Source of the DNA: Companilactobacillus metriopterae | GTDB lineage: Bacteria > Bacillota > Bacilli > Lactobacillales > Lactobacillaceae | Assembly: GCF_004117915.1 (NCBI RefSeq) | Contig: NZ_RSTD01000001.1 | Span: 310,001 to 374,000, forward strand | Direction: 5' to 3' | Length of the DNA: 64,000 nt | Part shown: positions 57,099 to 63,563 of the stretch, piece by piece | Position numbering within the stretch: position 1 is the first letter of the stretch | Layout of the letters: each line of letters begins with the position of its first letter | Translations under genes and position numbers: made by a program | Notes under the pieces: model-generated | Told to the model about the DNA's origin: nothing | The model's database searches: none | The model's input: only the letters and a program-made list of their open reading frames with translations

Positions 57099-57332
57099 AT
57101 GTTGAAAATCTACACGTTTATATTTGTTTTATTTGTAGATTCAGAAAGTGATGTTTCTATAGATGAATTGATTGAAATTTTAAGTATGCAAAATAGTAAT
57201 ACTGATATCAACCGCCTAGCAAAAATTATCAATGAAGTAATTGAAACAGGAACGTACATGACTATATTTCCTAAGTTAATAGCTAGGGAGTATCGATTAA
57301 ATATGAGTCAACTAGCATTGGAGGTAAGGTAA
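57099..57332 (+). CDS. Small hypothetical protein, phage/plasmid type, N-terminus doubtful
   Basis: A 77-residue frame I do not recognise. Residues about 18-77 look like a genuine soluble helical protein (SIDELIEILSMQNSNTDINR, IAREYRLNMSQLALEV), while the first 12 are hydrophobic and have no ribosome site, so the true start may be lost. AATCTAC near 57105 and GTAGATT near 57135 form an inverted repeat in the first codons. Its stop directly abuts the start of the next gene, which suggests coupling. Confidence 0.45.
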   Translation: MLKIYTFIFVLFVDSESDVSIDELIEILSMQNSNTDINRLAKIINEVIETGTYMTIFPKLIAREYRLNMSQLALEVR

Positions 57333-57518
57333 ATGGAAGCTAAATATCTCAAACAACAAGCAGCAGCTGATTATGGAGATGTTAGTTATAACACAATTAC
57401 TAATTGGACTAAAAAACGCGGTCTCGCATATATAAAAATTGGAAAAAAAAGACTATACACTACAGATAATATTGATGAATTATTAAGTAAATGTAGTAGA
57501 ATTATAATTCTAAAATAA
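57333..57518 (+). CDS. Excisionase-like helix-turn-helix protein
   Basis: A 61-residue DNA-binding protein of the MerR/excisionase (HTH_17) kind: LKQQAAADYGDVSYNTITNW followed by KIGKKRLYTTDNIDELL. This matches the pattern 'xQAAxxLgVsxxTixrWikxG...kIGkxxrf...dldefL'. GGAGG lies ten bases before ATG. Such proteins regulate excision or early genes of phages and ICEs. It fits the view that 57-62 kb is an element remnant. Confidence 0.7.
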   Translation: MEAKYLKQQAAADYGDVSYNTITNWTKKRGLAYIKIGKKRLYTTDNIDELLSKCSRIIILK

Positions 57519-57535
57519 ATAGAACGGAGAAACAG

Positions 57536-58228
57536 ATGAATAATATTTCGAGAGTAATTAACCCCAAATGGTACAAGGAACAAATGAGTGGGTGGACGAG
57601 AATTAGTTACATTCTATTATTTGTAGGTTATTTAATACAATTGGTAATAGGGTTTAATAGTGGAATTAATATGTTGAGTGTTACAAGTACAATTGCTGGT
57701 GTTATCGGTTTTACCTGTACAATAGCAATTACTAATGGTAAGAGTATAAATGGATTATTAGGATTTATATCAGCTTTATTATTAATATTCGTAGCTACAA
57801 GAACAGGTAACTACTCTGATGTTATTATGCAAACAGCTTATGTTTTGTTACTTGATATACCAATTCTTCTTAGTGTTTCTTGGAATGGAAATTTTGAACC
57901 TAGAAAAATGAAAATTAACAACATTATTTTTTACCTAGGATTATTTTTTATTTTTGTAATACTAACTTTTTTACTGGATACATATTTGGGAAGTCAGCAA
58001 GCAATTTTAGATAGTATTTCAGCTTCTGTAGGTTTAACTGGTGCTGTTTTAACTGTTCAACGTTATAGAGCATCATATTATATGTGGACACTTCAGGCAC
58101 TTATGAGTATTGCTTTGTGGATTCAAACTGCAATTAATGGACATGCGGTATGGGTATTGATGATAACCTATATGCTATATCTAACTAACGATATAATTGC
58201 ATTTACACACTCTAAGTGGTTTAAGTAG
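57536..58228 (+). CDS. pnuC: Nicotinamide riboside transporter PnuC
   Basis: Membrane facilitator for nicotinamide riboside, an NAD precursor; 230 residues with seven hydrophobic segments. Family traits: NINMLSVTSTIAGVIGF-type opening, ITNGKSINGLLGF, YVLLLDIPILLSVSWN, and a C-terminal LQALMSIALWIQTAINGH. A GGAGAAA site precedes ATG 17 bases after the excisionase-like gene. PnuC genes are often carried by lactobacillar phages or lie alone under niacin control; no NiaR box is evident. Confidence 0.93.
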   Translation: MNNISRVINPKWYKEQMSGWTRISYILLFVGYLIQLVIGFNSGINMLSVTSTIAGVIGFTCTIAITNGKSINGLLGFISALLLIFVATRTGNYSDVIMQTAYVLLLDIPILLSVSWNGNFEPRKMKINNIIFYLGLFFIFVILTFLLDTYLGSQQAILDSISASVGLTGAVLTVQRYRASYYMWTLQALMSIALWIQTAINGHAVWVLMITYMLYLTNDIIAFTHSKWFK

Positions 58229-58238
58229 AAATAAAAAA

Positions 58239-58317
58239 GCCACCCACAAAGTTAGTGACATCTATATTGATTAATCCTGAACAGATTAATTATGTCACAT
58301 GGAGGGTGTAGGGTGGC
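58239..58317 (+). repeat. Nested inverted repeats (three stems) ahead of the ArpU-like gene
   Basis: Three 7-base stems nest in one another: GCCACCC (58239-58245) with GGGTGGC (58311-58317); GTGACAT (58255-58261) with ATGTCAC (58292-58298); ATTAATC (58270-58276) with GATTAAT (58284-58290), loop CTGAACA. The outer arm contains the presumed GTG start of the next gene and the ribosome site lies in the internal bulge. On the minus strand the outer stem is followed by T6. The 44-base block between the GTGACAT arms could be an inserted unit inside a former terminator. Confidence 0.7.
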
Positions 58318-58753
58318 AATTAGAGATTTATCTATATTAGATCAGATATTCAATAATGTTGATGTTGAAAAAACCGAAAACAATGTTCGCAATTATTTCA
58401 GTAACAGATTCCCAAAGTTGGTAATGAAAGCTGGTTATAGCATGTCTCAACTTAAGTCCCCGGTCATTGAAGATATGCCCAGTTCTACGGCTTATGGCAA
58501 TAGTGTTGAGATTGATGCACGATTAGTTGTAATTGAAACGATCGTAGCTATAGATAGATGCCAGATTAAATACCAAAGACTATTAAGATTGAAATATATT
58601 GATGAACTACCTAACTACATCATTATGGAAAGATTGGGATACGAAAAAACTCAATACTATTAAAATGTTAAAAAAGCATATATGTGGTTTGCTAATTCAT
58701 TTGAAAGGACAATGGATCTACATGTTTACAAAACCGGACTTTTTCCGGACTAA
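58313..58753 (+). pseudogene. ArpU/RinA-type phage late-gene regulator with an in-frame stop
   Basis: From GTG 58313 (GGAGGG eight to twelve bases upstream) a frame runs to TAA 58661, then continues in the same frame to TAA 58751. The first part carries KYQRLLRLKYIDELPNYIIM and RLGYEKTQYY; after the stop it resumes NVKKAYMWFANSFERTMDLH, just what ArpU-family sigma-like regulators have at this point. A CAA to TAA change is a simple explanation. ArpU proteins normally switch on phage packaging/lysis genes, which are absent here. Confidence 0.7.
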
Positions 58754-59081
58754 TACCGTAACACTTTACGTGTTAAATTGATATAGTAGCAAAATATAAG
58801 GAAACACCTTATACGCAAGTCATGGTGCTAGTAAAAACTCCTTTCAAAGCAAATTTAATTTTCATGGTGTCCTCCATATCACATTTAAAATTAAACTAGA
58901 GTAGGTTCGATTCCTATTGCTTGCTTATGCCTATCTTCCCTGATAGGCAAATAAATATAGAAAGACTACCACTGGTAGTCCTATAAAAAAATTACAACAC
59001 CAAGCGTAGTCGCTCATTCGGATGTGCTTTTTGCTTAACTATTGTATTATGGATATATATTTTATTTATGGAGGCTCAAAA
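58754..59081. other. Non-coding phage-remnant stretch with hairpins
   Basis: No protein gene. It contains the tRNA-like sequence (58815-58925) and two clean hairpins: GCCTATC-TTCCCT-GATAGGC (58929-58948) and GACTACC-ACT-GGTAGTC (58964-58980). In complete phages this interval between arpU and the terminase genes often holds such structured DNA. Confidence 0.5.
58815..58925 (+). other. tRNA-like sequence with an inserted hairpin
   Basis: Acceptor-like arms GCAAGTC (58815-58821) and TGCTTGC (58918-58924) pair at six of seven positions including one G-T. A convincing T-arm GTAGG-TTCGATT-CCTAT is at 58901-58917. A D-arm-like GGTG...CTCC lies at 58824-58841. Between D- and T-arms is about 60 bases, including the inverted repeat TTTAATTTT (58854-58862)/AAAATTAAA (58877-58885). 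I cannot assign an anticodon, so I list it as tRNA-like rather than a tRNA. Confidence 0.4.
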
Positions 59082-59726
59082 GTGAAGATAAAATATTATC
59101 ATCTTAGTATTTCTATACTTTCTCTTATAGGAATATTCAAAGCAACATATATTGGTAATTTGGATTTTAGATATACAAATTTTTACTATTATACAGATTT
59201 AAGTAATTTACTTGTTTTATTTTTTTATTTATACAGTTTTTGGAAATTAAACAAAGGTGATATCCATAGTTATTCTTTAAATTATTCAAATATCAAGTTT
59301 TCTATGACAACTTTTATAACATTGACGGGAATTGTTTATTGGTTATTATTGGCGCCAGATACTCTAAAAACAGAAGGTATTTCTTCAATTCTTACATTAG
59401 ACAATTTATTACTACATTTAATTATTCCAATAATGGTATTGTTTGATTGGTTTTTATCTAGAGAAAAAATTCAATATAATAAAAAAACAATTTACATACC
59501 TATTCTTATAACATTTATTTATCTTATTTTAACGGAAATACGTGTTTTTTATGGAATAAGAATATCCAAGGAACTATTATATCCTTACTTCTTTTTAGAT
59601 CCTTCTATGAATACTGTATTGACAATATTAGTTTATATTTTGGTTATTGCTATTTTGCTACTAATAATAGGTTATCTTCTTTTAAGAATGGTGCCTAAAA
59701 GTGATAATAAAAAGCACATCTATTAA
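59082..59726 (+). CDS. Pr6Pr-family (FAR-17a/AIG1-like) membrane protein
   Basis: A 214-residue membrane protein with six hydrophobic segments. The stretch FRYTNFYYYTDLSNLLVLFF and the central TLDNLLLHLIIPIMVLFDWF (with conserved His and Asp) are typical of the Pr6Pr/AIG1-like family; animal relatives are threonine hydrolases for fatty-acid esters, but bacterial roles are unknown. Start is GTG 59082, seven bases after GGAGG; an in-frame start at 59022 has no site. It lies alone in the accessory region. Confidence 0.82.
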   Translation: MKIKYYHLSISILSLIGIFKATYIGNLDFRYTNFYYYTDLSNLLVLFFYLYSFWKLNKGDIHSYSLNYSNIKFSMTTFITLTGIVYWLLLAPDTLKTEGISSILTLDNLLLHLIIPIMVLFDWFLSREKIQYNKKTIYIPILITFIYLILTEIRVFYGIRISKELLYPYFFLDPSMNTVLTILVYILVIAILLLIIGYLLLRMVPKSDNKKHIY

Positions 59727-59743
59727 TTGGGTTGTGCTTTTTG
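59709..59743 (+). terminator. Terminator of the Pr6Pr gene
   Basis: AAAAAGCACA pairs with TGTGCTTTTT around a 15-base loop that includes the stop codon. Confidence 0.7.
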
Positions 59744-59776
59744 TTTTCACTATTTTACGTAAGGAGACGGAAACTT

Positions 59777-59911
59777 TTGAGAACTTGGAATATGAAAGAA
59801 ATTAATAGAGCAATTTTAAAATTCTATGATCTGGAAAAATAAGTTGATGAAAAAGCCTACTTTATAATAAAATCACTAATGTGTATAACATTTATGTACT
59901 TTAAAGATTGA
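59777..59911 (+). pseudogene. Short coding remnant, possibly of a regulator
   Basis: AAGGAG at 59761-59766 precedes TTG 59777 and a 21-codon frame (MRTWNMKEINRAILKFYDLE) ended by TAA 59840-59842; the frame then continues VDEKAYFIIKSL and further to TGA 59909-59911. It could be the decayed N-terminus of a MarR-like regulator of the next gene, but the evidence is thin. Confidence 0.25.
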
Positions 59912-59924
59912 ATGTAAATTTCAA

Positions 59925-60749
59925 ATGTCTGACACCATAAAAATACATATTTTGCACACCGGATTAGTGAAGGTTGATAAAGGATTACCTTTCCATGATG
60001 ATTACAGAAATCCTTTTGCTTTTACAGGATTATTTCGTAGCCATAAAAATCAAATTCTTCTGCCTGTCTCTAGTTATTTGATTGAGCACCCAAAAGGCCT
60101 CGTTCTGTTAGATACAGGATGGAATGAATTAGTACGTAAAAGTTAGTGGGCTGAATTGGGACTACAGGTACAAATCAACAAAGCATATTTACCATCAGGT
60201 TGGTCAATCAAAGAACAACTTGCTGATCTAGGATATTCTGATTCTGACTTAGATTTAGTATTATTAAGTCATTTGCATTCTGATCATGCCAGCGGGTTAC
60301 CGATGGTTCAAAATGCTAAAAAGTTTTTAGTTAGCGAGGAAGAACTTGATGCGGGTAAAAAAGATAAATTAAGATATATTCCTAAGATGTGGAAAGATGT
60401 CGAATTAACACCATTTCAATTTAAAGACAGCAACTTAGGACCTTTCCATCGGTCATTTGATTTGTTTGGCGATAAATCAGTTCAAATGATTTGGACACCA
60501 GGCCATAGCGAAGGGTTGTCATCAACATTAATTACTGGGGCAGGTGGGAAATCAATCTTATTAGCTTCTGATGTTGGTTATGATCAATCGTCTATTGAAG
60601 AGCGTAAAACTCAAGGGATTTCAATCAACCGAAAGTGGTCTTACATTTCTTCTGGATGGGCTAATCAAATGAGCCATTCACCAAATATTTTACGTACCAT
60701 TGTAAATCATGATGTTAATACACACCCAGAGATTATTACTTTATCCTAA
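59925..60749 (+). pseudogene. AHL-lactonase-like metallo-beta-lactamase gene with an amber codon
   Basis: One frame of 275 codons, broken only by TAG at 60144-60146. Before it: MSDTIKIHILHTGLVKVDKG and VLLDTGWNELVRKS; after it: WAELGLQVQINKAY and the zinc motif LLSHLHSDHASGLP (HxHxDH), TPGHSEGLSS and LASDVGYDQSS. These are the expected residues of the N-acyl-homoserine-lactone lactonase branch of the MBL fold. CAG to TAG restores a normal protein. The C-terminal part could be made from TTG/ATG-like codons at 60156 but would lack the first strands. No clear ribosome site precedes ATG 59925. Confidence 0.75.
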
Positions 60750-60821
60750 TTAAAGTAATATTGTTATATTTCACAATGTTAGCCGAAACAATTAGCTAGT
60801 ATCTGAATTTATAAAGTGCAT

Positions 60822-60853
60822 AAAAGGCGAACTCAATGGTTCGCCTTTTATTA
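60822..60853 (+). terminator. Intrinsic terminator
   Basis: Stem GGCGAAC/GTTCGCC flanked by A4 and T4, ending the lactonase-like gene. Confidence 0.85.
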
Positions 60854-60854
60854 A

Positions 60855-61193
60855 AAATTAGTACCAAAGTTGTGCTAAGTTTCCACTGTGGCACTTAAAA
60901 ATGAAAACTTACCATTCTATCAAATAGCTACAAATATTTTTATTCCTCAAAAGATTACTAATTTTAAAGATGTTATAGTGATTAATTTACCTACATCAGA
61001 GCATGCATACACTGTTAATGACTTAGGTGAAAAGACAGGGGATAAAGTGGACAATTCACTAGTAGGTGGTTCTTCATGGCAACATGATGGTACACTTTAC
61101 CCAATGAAGAATGGAGTAATAGCATATAAGATTGATTCTAATCTATATCTACCTGTTAAGTTTGCACAAGGTTCTGGATATACAGGTCGATAA
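60855..61193 (+). pseudogene. C-terminal fragment of a surface (SLAP-like) protein
   Basis: The frame from GTG 60888 gives 101 residues: NLPFYQIATNIFIPQKIT looks like the end of one SLAP-type repeat, and AYTVNDLGEKTGDKVDN... SSWQHDGTLYPMKNGVIAYK ...LYLPVKFAQGSGYTGR like the next and the protein end. There is no ribosome site and an in-frame TAA (60876) lies just upstream, with homology-like sequence continuing before it. So this is a relic of a larger cell-surface protein. Confidence 0.55.
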
Positions 61194-61290
61194 AGATATT
61201 AAAGCTGGAATGTAGAAATTAATTATAATTAATGTTAGAATTTTATATGCGATCCCCCCGATCGTGTATTTTAATCCCTATATAAATTAG

Positions 61291-61325
61291 CCCTTACTCA
61301 AGTCGAGTGGGGGCTTTTTTTATTT
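61291..61325 (+). terminator. Intrinsic terminator
   Basis: AGCCCTTACTC-AAGTC-GAGTGGGGGCT with T7. Ends the surface-protein fragment unit. Confidence 0.85.
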
Positions 61326-61339
61326 CCTCTTTACAATCA

Positions 61340-61351
61340 GAACGTATGTTC
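61340..61351. promoter_or_regulatory. LexA (SOS) box
   Basis: GAAC-GTAT-GTTC, a perfect palindrome that fits the Gram-positive LexA/DinR core GAAC-N4-GTTC. It lies 18 bases before the ATG of a frameshifted small gene. Confidence 0.6.
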
Positions 61352-61368
61352 ACATGATATTCTCTATT

Positions 61369-61571
61369 ATGAATAAACTTGCAGAGAGAATTAAGCATAC
61401 ACTTAGTTACTATTATGATTTAAAATTTGATCACTTACTTTTAGTGAATAATACATTGGAAGATGTAAGTACCATTTTTTTAGAATGCAGTGGAAACACA
61501 TCAATAGTTATCTGGTGAGAAATGAAGTAGATGAGGTACCTAAAAAAGTAATTCTGAAATTAGATAAATAA
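61369..61571 (+). pseudogene. Frameshifted small gene behind an SOS box
   Basis: ATG 61369 opens MNKLAERIKHTLSYYYDLKF DHLLLVNN then EDVSTIF; at a run of seven T (about 61479-61485) one extra base would join it to RMQWKHINSYLVRNEVDEVP KKVILKLDK ending at TAA 61569-61571, 67 residues in all. Without it the frame ends soon after at TGA. The charge pattern on both sides looks like real protein. No ribosome site is obvious. Family unknown; its LexA box suggests a DNA-damage-induced gene. Confidence 0.45.
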
Positions 61572-61658
61572 TGTCAGTACTTTTTATTTGAATTTTAACC
61601 AAATCGAAAATAGAATAAAAATATTCGCCACTTTAGTTATATTAATAGGAGGTAAATA

Positions 61659-61787
61659 ATGATGAGTTATCGTATTCAATTAAATACGGACTCTCAATTG
61701 TTTACTGTAGTAGATAAGAACAATACAAATGTTTTTACAAGCGGTAGAACAATTGAAGAAGCCGTTAATAAATTTAAGAATTTATAA
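61659..61787 (+). CDS. 42-residue hypothetical protein, HicB-like fold possible
   Basis: ATG 61659 is preceded by AGGAGG seven bases upstream, an ideal site, and a terminator follows the stop, so this looks like a real small gene. Product: MMSYRIQLNTDSQLFTVVDK plus NNTNVFTSGRTIEEAVNKFKNL. The strand-strand-helix pattern and the ending TSGRTIEEAVNKF resemble the first 40 residues of HicB-type antitoxins (xTxGxTxEEAxxxa). No HicA toxin gene is next to it. Function unknown. Confidence 0.6.
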   Translation: MMSYRIQLNTDSQLFTVVDKNNTNVFTSGRTIEEAVNKFKNL

Positions 61788-61788
61788 T

Positions 61789-61827
61789 TCAAAAAGCCTC
61801 TATCTTAATTGATAGGGGTTTTTTCTA
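61789..61827 (+). terminator. Terminator of the 42-residue ORF
   Basis: AGCCTCTATC-TTAATT-GATAGGGGT with T6. Confidence 0.88.
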
Positions 61828-61933
61828 TGTATTAAAAACTATTTATTTTTGATTGGTAATAGGTTAATATTTAATTCAATTCATAAAATTACATATTAAT
61901 TATAAATAGTCTCTATGACAAATAATTTTTAGA

Positions 61934-61956
61934 AAATGTAGCCAAATATGTAGCCA
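61934..61956. repeat. Direct repeat ATGTAGCCA x2, integrase arm-site-like
   Basis: ATGTAGCCA at 61936-61944 and 61948-61956 (12-base period), about 60 bases from the 3' end of ssrA. Short direct repeats of this kind beside a tRNA/tmRNA end are typical of arm-type integrase binding sites in att regions. No integrase gene is present, so this is inference. Confidence 0.45.
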
Positions 61957-61963
61957 TAAAAAA

Positions 61964-62012
61964 ATAAAAAAGAAGTAAATCCTTTGAAAATAAAGGTTTT
62001 ACTTCTTTTTAT
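61964..62012. terminator. ssrA terminator (bidirectional)
   Basis: AAAAAGAAGTAAA-CCTTT / AAAGG-TTTTACTTCTTTTT, long stem with loop GAAAAT, immediately after ssrA on its strand. Confidence 0.88.
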
Positions 62013-62013
62013 A

Positions 62014-62375
62014 TGGAGATGAGGGGAATCGAACCCCTGTCCAAGCATAACGCCATGTAAGCCTCTACACTCATAGTTGTATTATTTCAAATTTCGCCAC
62101 TATGAACGCCATACAACCAGGCTAGCCATAGTGGCTATCCTGACAATCTCTTTTTGATTATTCAGAATGCATAATCAAACGTAGCTTAGTTCATTTAAGA
62201 CCCAGTTCTAACCCCTAAGCAAAGTCAGTTGGATCTCGCTTAGACTGTTTTTAGGCAGCTAATGCGAAAGAATTATTATTTTTTGCAGTTATAATTTAAA
62301 CTGAATGTTTTTACGGAACAAATAACCGAAGTGCAGCTCACACGCTATTACACATGTCGAATCCAGAACATCCCC
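62014..62375 (-). ncRNA. ssrA: Transfer-messenger RNA
   Basis: tmRNA that rescues stalled ribosomes with SmpB. On the minus strand the 5' end is GGGGATGTTCTGGATTCGAC and the 3' end has the T-arm AGGGGTTCGATTCCCCT and CATCTCC plus A; the seven acceptor pairs include one G-T. The tag frame reads GCA AAA AAT AAT AAT TCT, continuing to give AKNNNSFALAA and stop. The pseudoknot region follows. CCA is not encoded. Length about 362 nt. Its 3' end borders the accessory region and is a well-known integration target. Confidence 0.97.
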
Positions 62376-62454
62376 GATATAAAAATACCGGTTACAGTAC
62401 GGAATACTTATATTATACCTTAATGCTTAATATATCAATATAAATACTTTGGAT

Positions 62455-63063
62455 TTATTCATTTTGGTCATTAGCAAGTTTATTTTCGATAACAGTATAA
62501 ATTTTGATTGTTAAACTTGAAATTGCAACTGAAGCAAGTGCTAAGATAAAGGCACTAAATCCACTGACAAAAATATTTCCAATACATACCAGAGCATCGA
62601 TAATAAAGAGTCCAATATATTTTTCAATGCCCAAAGTTTTGTGAAAGATCATAGGCGGAACAGTTGTACCACCGCTAGACATATCAAGCATATATAAAAT
62701 AGCTAAACCAATACCAAAAATTATACTACCAATGATAATAGATAATATTCTGTTAGGAATAACATTGTATACAGGCGTAATAAAAATCAATACAGGTAAT
62801 ACAAAACTACCAAAAGATAGTTTGATAGTAGTTTCCTTGTTTAAAAATATATATGAGAAAATTAGCATAACAATATTGATCAAAAAGACAGTTAGCGCTG
62901 TGGGAACAGAGAATGCTTCAAATAAAAGAATAGCTATTCCTGTTGCACCGCCGGCGGCTATTCTGCTGGGTTCAAAAAACATATTTATACTAATTACAAT
63001 AATTTCTAGTGCAATAACTACTAAAACAGCTTTTAAAATAAAGTTCTTTTTATTATTAGTCAT
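62455..63063 (-). CDS. YitT-family membrane protein (short form)
   Basis: A 202-residue membrane protein of the YitT (DUF161) family with five or six hydrophobic segments; EPSRIAAGGATGIAILL and MSSGGTTVPPMIF are the repeated glycine-rich motifs. It lacks the C-terminal DUF2179 domain of full-length (about 280) members. I see no Shine-Dalgarno sequence before the ATG; a GATAAAAT that could be a -10 box lies only about 8 bases upstream, so a leaderless mRNA is possible. Transport substrate unknown. Confidence 0.87.
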   Translation of the reverse strand: MTNNKKNFILKAVLVVIALEIIVISINMFFEPSRIAAGGATGIAILLFEAFSVPTALTVFLINIVMLIFSYIFLNKETTIKLSFGSFVLPVLIFITPVYNVIPNRILSIIIGSIIFGIGLAILYMLDMSSGGTTVPPMIFHKTLGIEKYIGLFIIDALVCIGNIFVSGFSAFILALASVAISSLTIKIYTVIENKLANDQNE

Positions 63064-63188
63064 GTTTTTATTTTATCAAAATGAGGAGTTATTTACTAAT
63101 TTCAAAATTAATATTAATTAATATGTATTGATATAATAGGATATTTTTATGTAATATTAGAAAACATCTTATTTTTCTAATATTACAA

Positions 63189-63217
63189 TTGACAGATTAA
63201 AGAAAAAAATGTAATAT
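63189..63217 (+). promoter_or_regulatory. Promoter of the metQ T-box leader
   Basis: TTGACA (63189-63194), exactly 17 bases, TATAAT-like TAATAT (63212-63217). Confidence 0.8.
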
Positions 63218-63223
63218 CGATTC

Positions 63224-63523
63224 AACAATTAAAAGATATTTTAAAACAAATTGATCAGGGGAAGTAGCCTGAGATACTTTTTACAGAAAACCTAGATAGC
63301 TGAGAATAGGGAAGAGTATCCAAGTGAAAATGACCTGTGATTGGTACGCTGAGTCTTCGGATAAGGATGTAATGGTTGGTACCCATTATAGTACACACGC
63401 ATATTTGTGCGTTGTTGAGGGGGTAAATCTAAGATTTATCCTGAATTAGAATGGTACCGCGAGAAGTCGCTTCTAAGAATAGATACTTATTGTATCTGTC
63501 TTGGGAGCGGCTTTTTTCGTTTT
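63224..63523 (+). promoter_or_regulatory. T-box riboswitch, probably methionine-specific
   Basis: Leader RNA that senses uncharged tRNA. The T-box sequence AATGGTACCGCG is at about 63450-63461, preceded by stem I features (AGATAGCTGAGAATAGGGAAGAG) and followed by a terminator stem with arms GTCGCTTC and GGGAGCGGC and a T6 run ending near 63519. In the presumed specifier bulge the sequence GAAAATGACC offers ATG, matching tRNA-Met, and the gene below is a methionine-type binding protein. Uncharged tRNA-Met would favour the antiterminator. Confidence 0.9.
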
Positions 63524-63563
63524 AAATTATCATAAATTGAAAAATTATGCGGGAGAGTTGAAA

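Noticed and set aside
58901-58925. Attachment-site copy of the ssrA 3' end
   Set aside because: Only the universal T-loop GGTTCGATTCC is shared, and it is in the opposite orientation to ssrA, so it is not a direct att repeat.
55547-60749. Stop-codon reassignment or suppression explaining the interrupted genes
   Set aside because: All core genes use TAA, TAG and TGA normally and the interrupting codons are of two types, so decay is simpler.
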